In this document: one piece after another, positions 9,010-17,707 of the stretch
How positions within the stretch are numbered: the first letter of the stretch is position 1
How the letters are laid out: the number at the start of each line of letters is the position of its first letter
Origin: an uncultured Varibaculum sp.
Lineage (GTDB): Bacteria; Actinomycetota; Actinomycetes; Actinomycetales; Actinomycetaceae
Direction: 5' to 3'
DNA: 42,145 nt
Assembly (NCBI GenBank): GCA_947255165.1
Contig: CAMYFZ010000008.1
Coordinates: 1 to 42,145, forward strand
Notes under the pieces: model-generated
Databases searched by the model: none
The model's input: the letters and a program-made list of their open reading frames with translations, nothing else
Told to the model about the DNA's origin: nothing
Position numbers and translations under genes: made by a program

Positions 9010-9015
9010 ATTATA
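9010..9015 (-). promoter_or_regulatory. Perfect -10 TATAAT of adnA, leaderless
   Basis: TATAAT on the minus strand is followed by seven bases and then the adnA ATG (9002). Transcription should therefore begin at or next to the start codon. No Shine-Dalgarno sequence and no strong -35 are visible. Confidence 0.65.
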
Positions 9016-9114
9016 GGGAAAAGGTGCTTTCTCGGTATCGATTTGTTTTTAGCACCTCACCTAGATCCCGGCGCCCGCTAGTTACCTCCACAAAGTATCA
9101 GCTATTGCAGTTTG

Positions 9115-9142
9115 TTTGTTGCAGGCAAAAGCCCGGTATAAG
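9115..9142 (+). promoter_or_regulatory. Promoter candidate for the DUF3107 gene
   Basis: TTTGTT (9115-9120) and TATAAG (9137-9142) with a 16-base spacer. The predicted leader is about 100 bases long and ends in GGAGG ahead of the GTG at 9246. Confidence 0.4.
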
Positions 9143-9245
9143 AAGCTATTATTTTTTGAAAGCTTTAGCTGTTAGCAAGCAAGCGGGCACCTAGTCGCGC
9201 CCTACAGGTAGGATAAGGCTAGTAAATAGATAAACGGAGGGAAAT

Positions 9246-9473
9246 GTGAATATCTCACTGGGGCTTAAAGGCGTAGCCAAAACTTTGGATCTGGAAGTAG
9301 CAATGGAAGCTGAACAGATCAAAGCTACCCTGCAGGCAGCTTTAGATAAACCGGAAGAGTTGCTCTCGCTCACCAATAAGCAAGGACAGCAGGTCCTGAT
9401 CAACCCGCGAGTAATCGCCTACTGCCAGATAAGCGAGTCCCAGCCGCAACGGGTGGGATTTGGAATCGGGTAA
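9246..9473 (+). CDS. DUF3107 family protein
   Basis: 75 residues, the normal length for this small actinobacterial family (the family of Rv3208A, from memory). It has an N-terminal beta/alpha segment, a central helix rich in Glu and Ala, and the conserved ending VLINPRVIAYCQI followed by RVGFG. Its biochemical role is not established. GGAGG at 9236-9240 places the start at GTG 9246; an ATG two bases earlier runs straight into TGA. As in mycobacteria it is close to a ferritin-like gene and a DEAD-box RNA helicase gene, but the TetR regulator gene I recall beside it there is not seen in this window. Confidence 0.85.
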   Translation: MNISLGLKGVAKTLDLEVAMEAEQIKATLQAALDKPEELLSLTNKQGQQVLINPRVIAYCQISESQPQRVGFGIG

Positions 9474-9510
9474 GCACCCGCTAAAACGAGACTTTTTCTA
9501 CCTGCTATAC

Positions 9511-9560
9511 CCGAAAGCCAGCTGAGGCAGGCTTTCGGCCCCGGCCAGAATACTGGTCGG
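9511..9560. terminator. Two hairpins between convergent genes
   Basis: CCGAAAGCC/GGCTTTCGG (9511-9519 and 9530-9538) is a perfect 9-base stem. It is followed by CCGGCCAG-AATA-CTGGTCGG (9541-9560), which has one G-U pair. They separate the converging DUF3107 and ferritin-like genes. No clear T-run follows, so factor-independent termination is uncertain. Confidence 0.45.
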
Positions 9561-9598
9561 GTTAGTCCACCCGTTATTTTGGGGCCTCTACTGGAGTT

Positions 9599-10204
9599 TT
9601 AGGCTTTTAGCCCGGTACGCTCCATGCGGGCGCGGTGATGCTCCTTGATTTCCTCCGGGATATCCTCCCCGCCCTCAGTTGCTAGATCGGGATACCCCAC
9701 AATGGCTTGGCGGAAAGTAGAACGTACATCCCCGAGTACCCGCCGTCCCCATAGAGACAGTCGAGCAGGTACCGTCGCTTGGGTCGCGCACGCCTGAGTA
9801 ATTACCGGTACTGCCCATGCTTCATGCCCGCAATCCCAAGCAACCTCTAAGAGTTCCGATTGCACCTGCGGGGAAAGTCCCCCGGTCAAGCTGTGGTTAA
9901 AATCGGCCATCGCCCCAATAGTTACGTAACTTTTAACTAGGCGTTCATACCAGTCAGTAGGGCGCAGGCGCTCCTCTAGCTGGATGGTTAGCCCCAGATA
10001 CTGCTTCATCTCTTCGGCTAGATCAACACCGATCTTTTTACTGGCCTGAGCAACCTGCTGATAGTTTTCCCATGCCTGCGCTGACATACGTCCTAAAGCG
10101 ATTTCTTGTTCTACCGTGGGGCACAGCGAAGCGTCTTTTGCTAGCCGCTGCTGCATTGCCAAGGTGAAGTACCCGATAAGTCCTAGTCTTTGTGCATCAC
10201 TCAC
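9599..10204 (-). CDS. Ferritin-like fold protein (MiaE-like)
   Basis: 201 residues, largely helical. It resembles the actinobacterial ferritin-like proteins annotated as MiaE-like tRNA hydroxylases (the Rv3210c type, from memory). Glu and His residues that could bind a di-iron site are spread over the helices (for example the VEQEIALGRM and CGHEAW regions), but I cannot assign ligands with confidence, so activity is unproven. The GTG start at 10204 lies six bases after TAATCT, another leaderless arrangement. It is divergent from the DEAD-box helicase gene and shares a 274-base control region that holds a perfect palindrome. Confidence 0.75.
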   Translation of the reverse strand: MSDAQRLGLIGYFTLAMQQRLAKDASLCPTVEQEIALGRMSAQAWENYQQVAQASKKIGVDLAEEMKQYLGLTIQLEERLRPTDWYERLVKSYVTIGAMADFNHSLTGGLSPQVQSELLEVAWDCGHEAWAVPVITQACATQATVPARLSLWGRRVLGDVRSTFRQAIVGYPDLATEGGEDIPEEIKEHHRARMERTGLKA

Positions 10205-10210
10205 CCTCTT

Positions 10211-10216
10211 AGATTA
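10211..10216 (-). promoter_or_regulatory. -10 element of the ferritin-like gene, leaderless
   Basis: TAATCT on the minus strand ends six bases before the GTG at 10204. An AGAGGG sits directly against the start codon, too close to serve as a normal ribosome-binding site. Confidence 0.45.
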
Positions 10217-10315
10217 ACGCGCTTGCGGGTTTGATTCTCGATTTTGGCGGCACTACGGGCCTGATGACTGTCAAAAAGCTGCTATCAAACTGTAAGTTGC
10301 GTTACCCATATTGTT

Positions 10316-10332
10316 TACCGTCCCGGACGGTA
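10316..10332. promoter_or_regulatory. Perfect 17-base palindrome, TetR-type operator candidate
   Basis: TACCGTCCCGGACGGTA has 8-base arms around a single central C, and every pair matches. It lies between the divergent ferritin-like and DEAD-box genes. No gene ends nearby, so it is not a terminator. Size, symmetry and the ACC...GGT edges suit a TetR-family regulator, but none is encoded in this window. Confidence 0.6.
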
Positions 10333-10463
10333 GGTTAGGATGGATGGGAAGAAGACGGGTTGACCGATCGTTTTTATAAACGAAGTATTTTTTATAGGGC
10401 ACATGTGCCGGGCTCTGCTGCACAGAGCCAAGATTTTTCGCGATCGGCTACCTTAACAGTTCC

Positions 10464-10478
10464 AGGGGAAAACTCCCC
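10464..10478 (+). promoter_or_regulatory. Hairpin covering the ribosome-binding site of the DEAD-box gene
   Basis: GGGGA-AAAC-TCCCC (10465-10478) folds the only AGGGG at 10464-10468 into a 5-base stem that ends at the GTG start codon 10479. This could lower translation unless opened. Alternatively, translation starts at TTG 10494, which has its own AAAGG seven bases upstream. Confidence 0.4.
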
Positions 10479-12077
10479 GTGAAAGGTATTCGATTGACAA
10501 CTGAAGAAAATAAACTAACGACCAGTGGAATCGCTGATACTTCCGCGGCGCACGAGCCGCAAATTCAGCAGGCGGAAGCCGACGTAGTGGGCGATTCCTC
10601 GATGGATCTTTCCGAAAAAACTTTCGCCGATTTCGGGGTCTCGGCTCCGCTTTGCCAGGCGCTTAAAGATGCCGGAATCGTCCACCCCTTCCCGATTCAA
10701 GCGCTAACTTTGCCGGTAGCGCTAGAGCGCCACGATATTATCGGCCAGGCTAAGACCGGCACCGGTAAAACTTTGGGGTTTGCGCTTCCTGCTCTTGAGG
10801 AAGTGGTAGGCCCGGGTGAGGACGGCTACGAAGACCTCTTAGATCCCGGCCATCCGCAGGCTCTGATTGTGTTGCCCACCCGCGAACTGGCCATCCAGGT
10901 GGCGCGGGAAACCGCGCAGGCGGCTTCCCATCGCAATGTACGTATCTGCGAAATCTATGGGGGGCGCGCTTTCGAACCCCAGATTGAGGCGCTAAAACGA
11001 GGTGTCGAGATCGTAGTGGGCACCCCCGGTCGCCTGATTGACTTGATGAAACAGGGACATCTGAGCCTGTCATCGGTACGCACTATGGTGTTGGATGAAG
11101 CCGACGAAATGTTAGACCTGGGGTTCTTGCCCGATGTAGAGGTACTACTGTCGCGCACCCCCGCAAATCGCCACACTATGCTGTTTTCAGCCACTATGCC
11201 CGGCGAGGTAGTGGCTTTAGCCAGGCGTTATATGGAGCATCCCACTCATATTCGCGCGCAAGATCCCGATGATCAAGGAGCGACGGTAAAAACCACTCGG
11301 CAAGTGATTTACCGCTGCCACGCCCTCAATAAAGTAGAGGTGCTGGCGCGGATTCTGCAGGCGCGCGGGCGCGGGCTGTCCATTATCTTTACGCGCACTA
11401 AACGCACCGCTGCCCGGGTGACAGACGACTTGGAGCAGCGCGGTTTCGCGACTGCTTCGCTCCACGGTGACCTGGGGCAAGGAGCCCGCGAACAGGCACT
11501 ACGAGCTTTTAGGAACGGAAAAGTTGATGTGCTGGTAGCAACCGATGTGGCGGCTCGCGGCATCGATGTCGACGATGTTACCCACGTAATTAACTATCAG
11601 TGCCCCGAGGACGCCAAAACCTATATCCATCGCATTGGACGTACCGGTCGCGCCGGAAATTCTGGAACCGCGATTACCTTTGTGGACTGGGACGATGTGC
11701 CTCGCTGGAAACTGATCAATAAAGAGCTTTCCCTGGGCAAAGAAGAGCCAGTGGAAACCTACCACACCAGCGCTCACCTCTATACCGATTTAGATATTCC
11801 CGAGGAAGCGGGGGCACGCCTGCCGCGTTCTATGCGCAAACGTGCCGGTCTATCCGCGGAAAAACTAGAAGATCTGGGGGAAACCGGTTCTTCAAGGCGC
11901 GGACAGGGCCGGAATGGACGCGGGAGAAATTCTCGCGGCCGCTCGGGACGCGGAAAGGGTTCGCGAGGCGGACGTGATCGGCGCCGGGAACGCGATAGTC
12001 ACCAAGGTGCCGGCACCCAGCGTCAGCCCCGTCCGCGTCGGGCACGTCGGCGCCGCCGCAAGGGTAGTGAAGACTAG
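10479..12077 (+). CDS. DEAD-box ATP-dependent RNA helicase (RhlE/DeaD type)
   Basis: 532 residues. It shows the full motif set: a Q-motif region (FADFGV...FPIQ), motif I AKTGTGKT, PTRELAIQV, TPGRLIDL, DEAD in VLDEADEML, SAT in FSATMPGE, then in domain 2 IIFTRTK, VLVATDVAARGIDV and HRIGRTGRAG. The last ~75 residues are very basic, with Arg-Gly repeats, an RNA-binding tail typical of actinobacterial homologues. Likely role: RNA unwinding in ribosome assembly or mRNA turnover, often cold-induced. The start is uncertain: GTG 10479 (boxed in by a hairpin) or TTG 10494 (better-spaced AAAGG). The long upstream region fits a regulated 5' leader. Confidence 0.93.
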   Translation: MKGIRLTTEENKLTTSGIADTSAAHEPQIQQAEADVVGDSSMDLSEKTFADFGVSAPLCQALKDAGIVHPFPIQALTLPVALERHDIIGQAKTGTGKTLGFALPALEEVVGPGEDGYEDLLDPGHPQALIVLPTRELAIQVARETAQAASHRNVRICEIYGGRAFEPQIEALKRGVEIVVGTPGRLIDLMKQGHLSLSSVRTMVLDEADEMLDLGFLPDVEVLLSRTPANRHTMLFSATMPGEVVALARRYMEHPTHIRAQDPDDQGATVKTTRQVIYRCHALNKVEVLARILQARGRGLSIIFTRTKRTAARVTDDLEQRGFATASLHGDLGQGAREQALRAFRNGKVDVLVATDVAARGIDVDDVTHVINYQCPEDAKTYIHRIGRTGRAGNSGTAITFVDWDDVPRWKLINKELSLGKEEPVETYHTSAHLYTDLDIPEEAGARLPRSMRKRAGLSAEKLEDLGETGSSRRGQGRNGRGRNSRGRSGRGKGSRGGRDRRRERDSHQGAGTQRQPRPRRARRRRRKGSED

Positions 12078-12293
12078 CCCGGTGCTCGCCTACAAATAAC
12101 TTTAGGCAAATCTGCATTAGCTGTTACTTGAGAGAAAATGCCAAAACACTTACACCGGTGAGAATAAGTCGATATCTCGGGGACAAGTTCATAGAATTTG
12201 AGGAACTAAACAGGAGCCGGGCCGCGACGGGAAATATCCCTGCCACCAGCTAAAACGAACTAACAGCACTAACTATCCAAAGAGGAGTAGTCT

Positions 12294-14027
12294 ATGAGCC
12301 GCGTTGAACGATGTGACTGGGATCAGTGGTGGCGCAGCGCCGCTATCTATCAGGTTTATCCCCGTTCTTTTGCCGATGCCAACGGTGATGGGATTGGCGA
12401 TCTGGCCGGGGTATTAGAAAAACTTGATTACCTGGAAAAACTAGGAATCGACGCAGTCTGGTTTTCTCCTTTCTATCCTTCCCCCCAACACGACACCGGT
12501 TATGACGTTGCCGATTACTTAGATATAAATCCCGAATATGGTGACCTGGAGACTTTCGATAAAGTACTCGGTGAGCTGCATGAGCGCGGAATGAAAGCCA
12601 TCATTGACGTGGTTCCTAACCATTCTTCCTGGGATCATCCCCTGTTCCAGCAAGCGCTAGCCGCAGAGCCGGGAGATCCGGCGCGAGATATGTATATGTT
12701 CCGCAAATGCGCGGATACCACCCCCAACAACTGGGGTTCTATGTTCGGCGGATCCGCCTGGTCAAAAGTCGAACCCCTAACCGGTAAAGCCAGCGACCGG
12801 GACTGGTGGTATCTACATATTTTCGATGCCTCCCAACCTGACTTCAATTGGGAAAACCCCAAGGTTCACGAGTTCTTCCGCTCTTACCTGCGTTTTTGGT
12901 TGGATCGCGGGGTCGATGGTTTTCGAGTGGATGTGGCTCACGGCCTAGTTAAGGATCCCACGCTGCCCGATGACACCGTGGGTCCAGATCGCCTGAACTA
13001 TTCCGGCCCGGACAGTGATAACGGCCGCGCCCCGGATGTGGGGCCGTTCTATAACCAGCCCGGAGTTCACGACATTTACCGCGAATGGCGCGCAGTACTG
13101 GACGAATATGGCCGCAACCGGATGTTAGTGGCTGAGGCCTGGGTGAATACTCCGGAACAAGAAGCTCTGTATGTGCGCGAAGATGAAATGTCGCAAGCCT
13201 TCAACTTCTCGGTAGTTAACTGCCCCTGGGAACCCGATGCTTTGCGGAAGGTAATCCGACGCACCCAAGAGGCATCCGCCTCGGTAGGAGCCCCCGCCAC
13301 CTGGGTGCTTTCTAACCACGACAAAGTTCGTCATGCCACTCGTTTCGGCTACCCCAGCGGGGCGAATACTGAAAATGGCATCGGAATAACCGACCCGCAA
13401 CCAGATCGGGAAACCGGTTTGAATCGCGCCCTGTCAGCAACTGCTTTCCTAGCGGGACTCCCCGGCTCTATCTACCTTTATAACGGGGAAGAACTGGGGC
13501 TGCCAGATGCCACCTTGCTGCCAGACGATGCTCGGCAAGATCCCACCTGGAAGCGTTCTGGCTTTAGGGTACGAGGACGCGATGGCTGCCGAGTACCGCT
13601 CCCCTGGAATGATGATCCCGGCTCTAACTTCGGATTTTCACCAGCGGGTGCGAAAGAGGCCTGGCTGCCGCAGCCGGATGAATGGGGCAAACTATCGGTC
13701 CAGGTACAGGAAGCTGACCCGGACTCCCCGTTACACTTTTATCGCAAAATGCTTGCTGTCCGGCGCGACCTCGGCCTAGGAATGGGGGAAGCTACCTGGT
13801 TAGAAAGCGATCCCGAGGTACTGGCTTTGCAGGTTAGCGGGGCGAGCGGCCGCCAAGTGGTGGTGGTAGCTAACCTGGGGGTGGGCTGGCGCCCGCTGCC
13901 AGAGGCAGCGCTGGGGAATTCGGCAAAAACCGTGCTGGCAACCCCGGGGATAGCTCCTGCCGCCACCTCGCACAATCGCGGTGAAAACCAAATTGCGCCG
14001 GGGCAAACTTTATGGATTGAAATCTAG
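12294..14027 (+). CDS. Alpha-glucosidase, glycoside hydrolase family 13
   Basis: 577 residues, the usual length for actinobacterial GH13 alpha-glucosidases and oligo-1,6-glucosidases. The N-terminus WWRSAAIYQVYPRSFAD and the block DVVPNHSSWDH are family hallmarks. The catalytic set is intact: nucleophile Asp213 in GFRVDVAHG, acid/base Glu281 in LVAEAW, and transition-state Asp343 in LSNHDK. No signal peptide is present, so it is cytoplasmic and likely releases glucose from imported maltose, isomaltose or short dextrins. Exact linkage preference cannot be read from the sequence. GAGGAG lies before the ATG. It is followed by glycogen phosphorylase, suggesting a shared role in alpha-glucan use, although a possible separate promoter lies between them. 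Confidence 0.9.
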   Translation: MSRVERCDWDQWWRSAAIYQVYPRSFADANGDGIGDLAGVLEKLDYLEKLGIDAVWFSPFYPSPQHDTGYDVADYLDINPEYGDLETFDKVLGELHERGMKAIIDVVPNHSSWDHPLFQQALAAEPGDPARDMYMFRKCADTTPNNWGSMFGGSAWSKVEPLTGKASDRDWWYLHIFDASQPDFNWENPKVHEFFRSYLRFWLDRGVDGFRVDVAHGLVKDPTLPDDTVGPDRLNYSGPDSDNGRAPDVGPFYNQPGVHDIYREWRAVLDEYGRNRMLVAEAWVNTPEQEALYVREDEMSQAFNFSVVNCPWEPDALRKVIRRTQEASASVGAPATWVLSNHDKVRHATRFGYPSGANTENGIGITDPQPDRETGLNRALSATAFLAGLPGSIYLYNGEELGLPDATLLPDDARQDPTWKRSGFRVRGRDGCRVPLPWNDDPGSNFGFSPAGAKEAWLPQPDEWGKLSVQVQEADPDSPLHFYRKMLAVRRDLGLGMGEATWLESDPEVLALQVSGASGRQVVVVANLGVGWRPLPEAALGNSAKTVLATPGIAPAATSHNRGENQIAPGQTLWIEI

Positions 14028-14070
14028 GTCTTCTATGGCCTAAACCACTTCAAATAGCCCCTAAAAGAGC

Positions 14071-14137
14071 TGTTCAGGCGGATTATTACCCCCTATAAAA
14101 CAGGTGTAACTAATGACACTACCAAAAACCTGGTTTT
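14071..14137 (+). promoter_or_regulatory. Possible glgP promoter and 13-base palindrome
   Basis: TGTTCA (14071-14076) and TATAAA (14094-14099) with a 17-base spacer make a possible promoter. Downstream, AAAACC-T-GGTTTT (14125-14137) is a perfect palindrome that could be an operator or a hairpin in the leader. Confidence 0.35.
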
Positions 14138-14198
14138 AGGTCGGTCATTTTATCTTTAACCGATAGCCTGGAATTGTAGTTTTGCAAGGAGATTGAAT

Positions 14199-16568
14199 AT
14201 GGCAGACAACCTTACCCATTCTTTAGGTTCATTTACCCGTTCTATTTCTGGACGTCGCGCCGAAGACTCTACTCCCATGGAGTTTTGGACGGGAATGTCG
14301 CAAGCGATCGTAGAGCGCATCGCTGACAACTGGGAAGAAACTACCGACAAGTATGCGGCGGGACGCCAAGAGCATTACTTCTCGGCAGAGTTCCTAATGG
14401 GCAGAGCCCTGCTCAACAACCTGGTTAATCTGGGACTTCTCGAAGAAGCTAAAAAGGCTACTAACGCCTTCGGGATGAACCTCACCGACGTGCTAGAGGC
14501 CGAACACGATGCCTCCCTCGGCAACGGAGGCCTGGGACGCCTAGCAGCCTGTTTCCTGGATTCTTGCGCCACTATGAACCTGCCGGTGCGCGGATATGGA
14601 ATCTTGTACCGTTACGGCCTGTTTAAACAGTCTTTCGAAAACGGAAACCAGCGCGAACACCCGGATCCCTGGATGGAGGAAGGCTATCCCTTCGTTATTC
14701 GCCGGGAGGAACAACCGCGGTTTATTAGCTTTGCAGATATGCAGGTGCGGGCGATTCCTTACGATATGCCGATTACCGGTTACGGCACTGACAACGTAAA
14801 TACTTTGCGCTTGTGGAAGTCAGAGCCGATGGAAGAGTTCGACTACGAGGCTTTCAACTCGCAGCGTTTCACCGATGCGATTATTGAACGGGAACGGGTT
14901 GCCGACCTGTGCCGGGTGCTCTACCCCAACGACACTACTTTTGAAGGTAAAGTACTGCGGGTACGCCAACAATACTTCTTTGTATCTGCGTCCCTGCAGG
15001 ACATGGTAGAGAACTACGTGAAGCACCACGGCGATGACCTGCATGATTTCGCTAAGTACAATTGCATTCAGCTAAATGACACTCACCCGGTACTGGCAAT
15101 TCCGGAACTGATGCGAATCTTGCTTGACGAACACGGGATGGATTGGGAAAGTGCCTGGCAGATAGTACAGAACACTTTCGCCTACACCAACCATACGGTG
15201 CTAGCTGAAGCTCTAGAAACCTGGGAATACGCCATTTTCCAGCGGCTATTCCCGCGAATTTTGGAGATCGTAGCCGAAATTGACCGCCGTTTCCGTATGG
15301 AGCTAGAAGCCCTCGGATTTGATGCTGCCCGCATCGACTACATGTCACCGATTCATGGCGGGCGGATCCACATGGCGTGGATTGCCTGCTATGCCGCATT
15401 TTCGATTAACGGGGTCGCCGCCCTGCACACCGAGATCATTAAGCGGCAAACTTTGAAAGAATGGTACGAGATTTGGCCGCAAAAATTTAACAACAAGACC
15501 AATGGGGTTACTCCGAGGCGCTGGCTTAAACAGTGCAATCCCCGCCTGGCCAGTCTGCTTACCGAAAAGCTGGGTTCTACCGATTGGGTGACCGATATGG
15601 ATCAGCTCAAGAGCCTGCGTAACCTGGCAGATGACTCCGATGTGATGGCGCAGCTAATAGGGGTGAAAGCCGATAACAAACGGGATTTCGCCAAGTGGTT
15701 AGAGCAACGCTCCGGAGAAAAGATTGATCCGGCAGCGATTTTCGATGTCCAGATTAAGCGTTTGCACGAATATAAACGTCAGTTGTTAAACGCGCTTTAT
15801 ATTTTGGATTTGTATTTCCGAATCAAAGAAAATCCGCAGAAACCGTGGCCGCATCGGGTATTTATTTTCGGAGCAAAGGCTGCACCCGGATATGTACGCG
15901 CTAAAGCCATTATCAAGTTGATTAACACTATTGGGGAACTGATCGCCAGCGATCCTGAGGTTTCCGAAGTTATCCAAGTAGTATTTGTCGAAAATTACAA
16001 TGTGTCGCCGGCGGAACATATTATTCCGGCAGCCGATATCCACGAACAGATTTCTACTGCCGGTAAAGAGGCGTCGGGTACCTCCAATATGAAATTCATG
16101 ATGAACGGCGCGCTCTGCTTGGGCACTTTAGACGGCGCGAACGTCGAGATTGTGGATTCGGTCGGGGAAGAAAACGCCTACATTTTTGGGGCGAAAGAGG
16201 AAGAGCTACCAGAGCTGCGGCGCAGTTACGATCCTCGGCACCTGTATGAAACCGTTCCGGGACTCAAACGGACTTTGGACGCGTTTGTCGATGGCACCTT
16301 GGATGATGATGGTACCGGCCTATTCCATGATCTGCTAGGTTCGCTTCTGGATTCTAACGGATACGAACCTGCAGACGTGTACTATGTGCTGGGTGATTTT
16401 GCTGATTACCGCGAGGTGCGTGACCGGGCAGCTCTAGACTACGCTGACCAGATCGAATGGGCACGGAAATGCTGGATCAACATTTGTGAATCCGGGCGTT
16501 TCAGCGCTGACCGCACTATCGGTGACTATGCCAGTCAGGTGTGGAAGATTCATCCGGAAAAAATCTAG
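14199..16568 (+). CDS. glgP: Glycogen/maltodextrin phosphorylase (GT35)
   Basis: 789 residues from ATG 14199, chosen because AAGGAG is seven bases upstream; a TTG two codons earlier is less likely. It cleaves alpha-1,4 glucans with phosphate to give glucose-1-phosphate in the cytoplasm. Visible family blocks are YFSAEFLMGRALLNNL, DASLGNGGLGRLAACFLDS, NDTHPVLAIPELMR, and KEASGTSNMKFMMNGAL containing the pyridoxal-phosphate lysine (K632). Length and blocks match the classical GlgP/MalP type rather than the shorter AlpP-like branch. A strong terminator follows at 16661-16709. Together with the alpha-glucosidase upstream it forms a glycogen or maltodextrin degradation pair; no glycogen synthesis genes are in view. 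Confidence 0.96.
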   Translation: MADNLTHSLGSFTRSISGRRAEDSTPMEFWTGMSQAIVERIADNWEETTDKYAAGRQEHYFSAEFLMGRALLNNLVNLGLLEEAKKATNAFGMNLTDVLEAEHDASLGNGGLGRLAACFLDSCATMNLPVRGYGILYRYGLFKQSFENGNQREHPDPWMEEGYPFVIRREEQPRFISFADMQVRAIPYDMPITGYGTDNVNTLRLWKSEPMEEFDYEAFNSQRFTDAIIERERVADLCRVLYPNDTTFEGKVLRVRQQYFFVSASLQDMVENYVKHHGDDLHDFAKYNCIQLNDTHPVLAIPELMRILLDEHGMDWESAWQIVQNTFAYTNHTVLAEALETWEYAIFQRLFPRILEIVAEIDRRFRMELEALGFDAARIDYMSPIHGGRIHMAWIACYAAFSINGVAALHTEIIKRQTLKEWYEIWPQKFNNKTNGVTPRRWLKQCNPRLASLLTEKLGSTDWVTDMDQLKSLRNLADDSDVMAQLIGVKADNKRDFAKWLEQRSGEKIDPAAIFDVQIKRLHEYKRQLLNALYILDLYFRIKENPQKPWPHRVFIFGAKAAPGYVRAKAIIKLINTIGELIASDPEVSEVIQVVFVENYNVSPAEHIIPAADIHEQISTAGKEASGTSNMKFMMNGALCLGTLDGANVEIVDSVGEENAYIFGAKEEELPELRRSYDPRHLYETVPGLKRTLDAFVDGTLDDDGTGLFHDLLGSLLDSNGYEPADVYYVLGDFADYREVRDRAALDYADQIEWARKCWINICESGRFSADRTIGDYASQVWKIHPEKI

Positions 16569-16660
16569 CTTTTCCGCAGCTGATACCGGAATTGGCTAAG
16601 CGGTATTACCTGGGATCCTCATAAGATATTGACGGATTTCCCGCTAGGAACTGCAACTAT

Positions 16661-16709
16661 AAATCCGGCGGGTGGGGAAGATTTTTCTCCACCCGCCGGA
16701 TTTATTTTT
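16661..16709 (+). terminator. Strong rho-independent terminator after glgP
   Basis: A perfect 15-base stem (AAATCCGGCGGGTGG at 16661-16675, its complement at 16689-16703) with a 13-base loop, followed by ATTTTT. Confidence 0.93.
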
Positions 16710-16726
16710 CTGGGAAACATATTGTA

Positions 16727-16751
16727 GCTAACGCGTGCCGTCACCGTTAGC
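16727..16751 (+). promoter_or_regulatory. Inverted repeat upstream of nagB
   Basis: GCTAACG (16727-16733) and CGTTAGC (16745-16751) flank an 11-base centre that can itself pair (GTG/CAC). A further CGCTAAC half-site follows near 16780. It lies about 75 bases before the nagB start, where an amino-sugar repressor could bind; the regulator is unknown. Confidence 0.4.
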
Positions 16752-16825
16752 CCCGCTAGACGTGAGAAAATAGCAATGATTTTCGCTAACCAATGACGGA
16801 AAAATCCTAGAAAAGGAGATCTTAG

Positions 16826-17611
16826 ATGCGAATTGCGATTACCCCCACTCCGGAAGCTGGCTCCAAGCTGGCAGCAAAACTGATTATCCCCCAGGTTAAA
16901 CCCGGTTTTCGGCTGGGGCTAGCCACTGGTTCTACCCCCGAGGGCCTCTACGCCGAGCTGCGGAAGGCGCATGCGGAAACAGATTTCACTTTAGAGCATT
17001 GCACCGGGTGGGCATTGGATGAGTACGTAGGAATTGCCCCTGACCACCCAGAACGCTATCGCAATGTACTGCGCCGCGAACTGGTAGGCGACGAAAAAAC
17101 CGGGCTCAAGGACTCGAGTCTAAAGACCCCCGATGGGCTTTCCCCCGACCCGGAAGAGTCGGCGCGGCGCTACGAAGAAGCGATCACCTCCGGGGTAGAC
17201 CTACAAATTCTAGGTATCGGCGCCGATGGCCATATCGGCTTCAATGAACCTTCTGGATGCCTGGTCAACCCCACAAATGTAGTTACCCTGGCTCCTCGCA
17301 CTATCACCGATAATGCTCGTTTCTTTGATGGCGATGAAAACAAGGTTCCCCGCCGCGCCATTACCCAGGGTCTAGCAACGATTATGCGCTCGCGGCAAGC
17401 CATTATGCTGGCCTTCGGGGAGCAAAAAGCCGATGCGGTGGCCGGCACGGTAGAAGGCGCAGTCAGCGCGTTTTGCCCTGCCTCGATTCTGCAGTACCAC
17501 CTGGACGTGGTGGTGATTGCCGATGATGCTGCCGCCAGCAAGCTGAAACTGGCCGACTACTATCGCGAGACCTGGCAGTCTAAATACCCAGATCTTCCGC
17601 TAGATGCCTAA
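16826..17611 (+). CDS. nagB: Glucosamine-6-phosphate deaminase
   Basis: 261 residues, normal for NagB. It converts glucosamine-6-phosphate to fructose-6-phosphate and ammonia. Diagnostic segments are LGLATGSTPEGLY near the N-terminus, WALDEYVGI with the conserved Asp, and LGIGADGHIGFNEPSG. AAAAGGAG precedes the ATG by seven bases. It appears to be a single-gene unit, with strong terminators on both sides (16661-16709 and 17625-17673). The inverted repeat at 16727-16751 may control it. nagA and a transporter are not in the window, so the amino-sugar source cannot be told. Confidence 0.95.
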   Translation: MRIAITPTPEAGSKLAAKLIIPQVKPGFRLGLATGSTPEGLYAELRKAHAETDFTLEHCTGWALDEYVGIAPDHPERYRNVLRRELVGDEKTGLKDSSLKTPDGLSPDPEESARRYEEAITSGVDLQILGIGADGHIGFNEPSGCLVNPTNVVTLAPRTITDNARFFDGDENKVPRRAITQGLATIMRSRQAIMLAFGEQKADAVAGTVEGAVSAFCPASILQYHLDVVVIADDAAASKLKLADYYRETWQSKYPDLPLDA

Positions 17612-17624
17612 AGCAAGTTCCCGT

Positions 17625-17673
17625 AGCTGCCCAAAACTTAGCTCCCTAACTGTCTAAGTTTTGGGCAGCTTTT
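17625..17673 (+). terminator. Strong rho-independent terminator after nagB
   Basis: A 17-base perfect stem (AGCTGCCCAAAACTTAG at 17625-17641 with its complement at 17654-17670), a 12-base loop and a T-tract. It ends only 22 bases before the ddh -10 element. Confidence 0.93.
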
Positions 17674-17695
17674 ACATGGAGCCAATCCCAGATTG

Positions 17696-17701
17696 TAATA
17701 T
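17696..17701 (+). promoter_or_regulatory. -10 element of ddh, leaderless
   Basis: TAATAT ends six bases before the ATG at 17708. No Shine-Dalgarno sequence is present. TTTACA 19 bases upstream is a possible -35. Confidence 0.55.
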
Positions 17702-17707
17702 CTGGCT

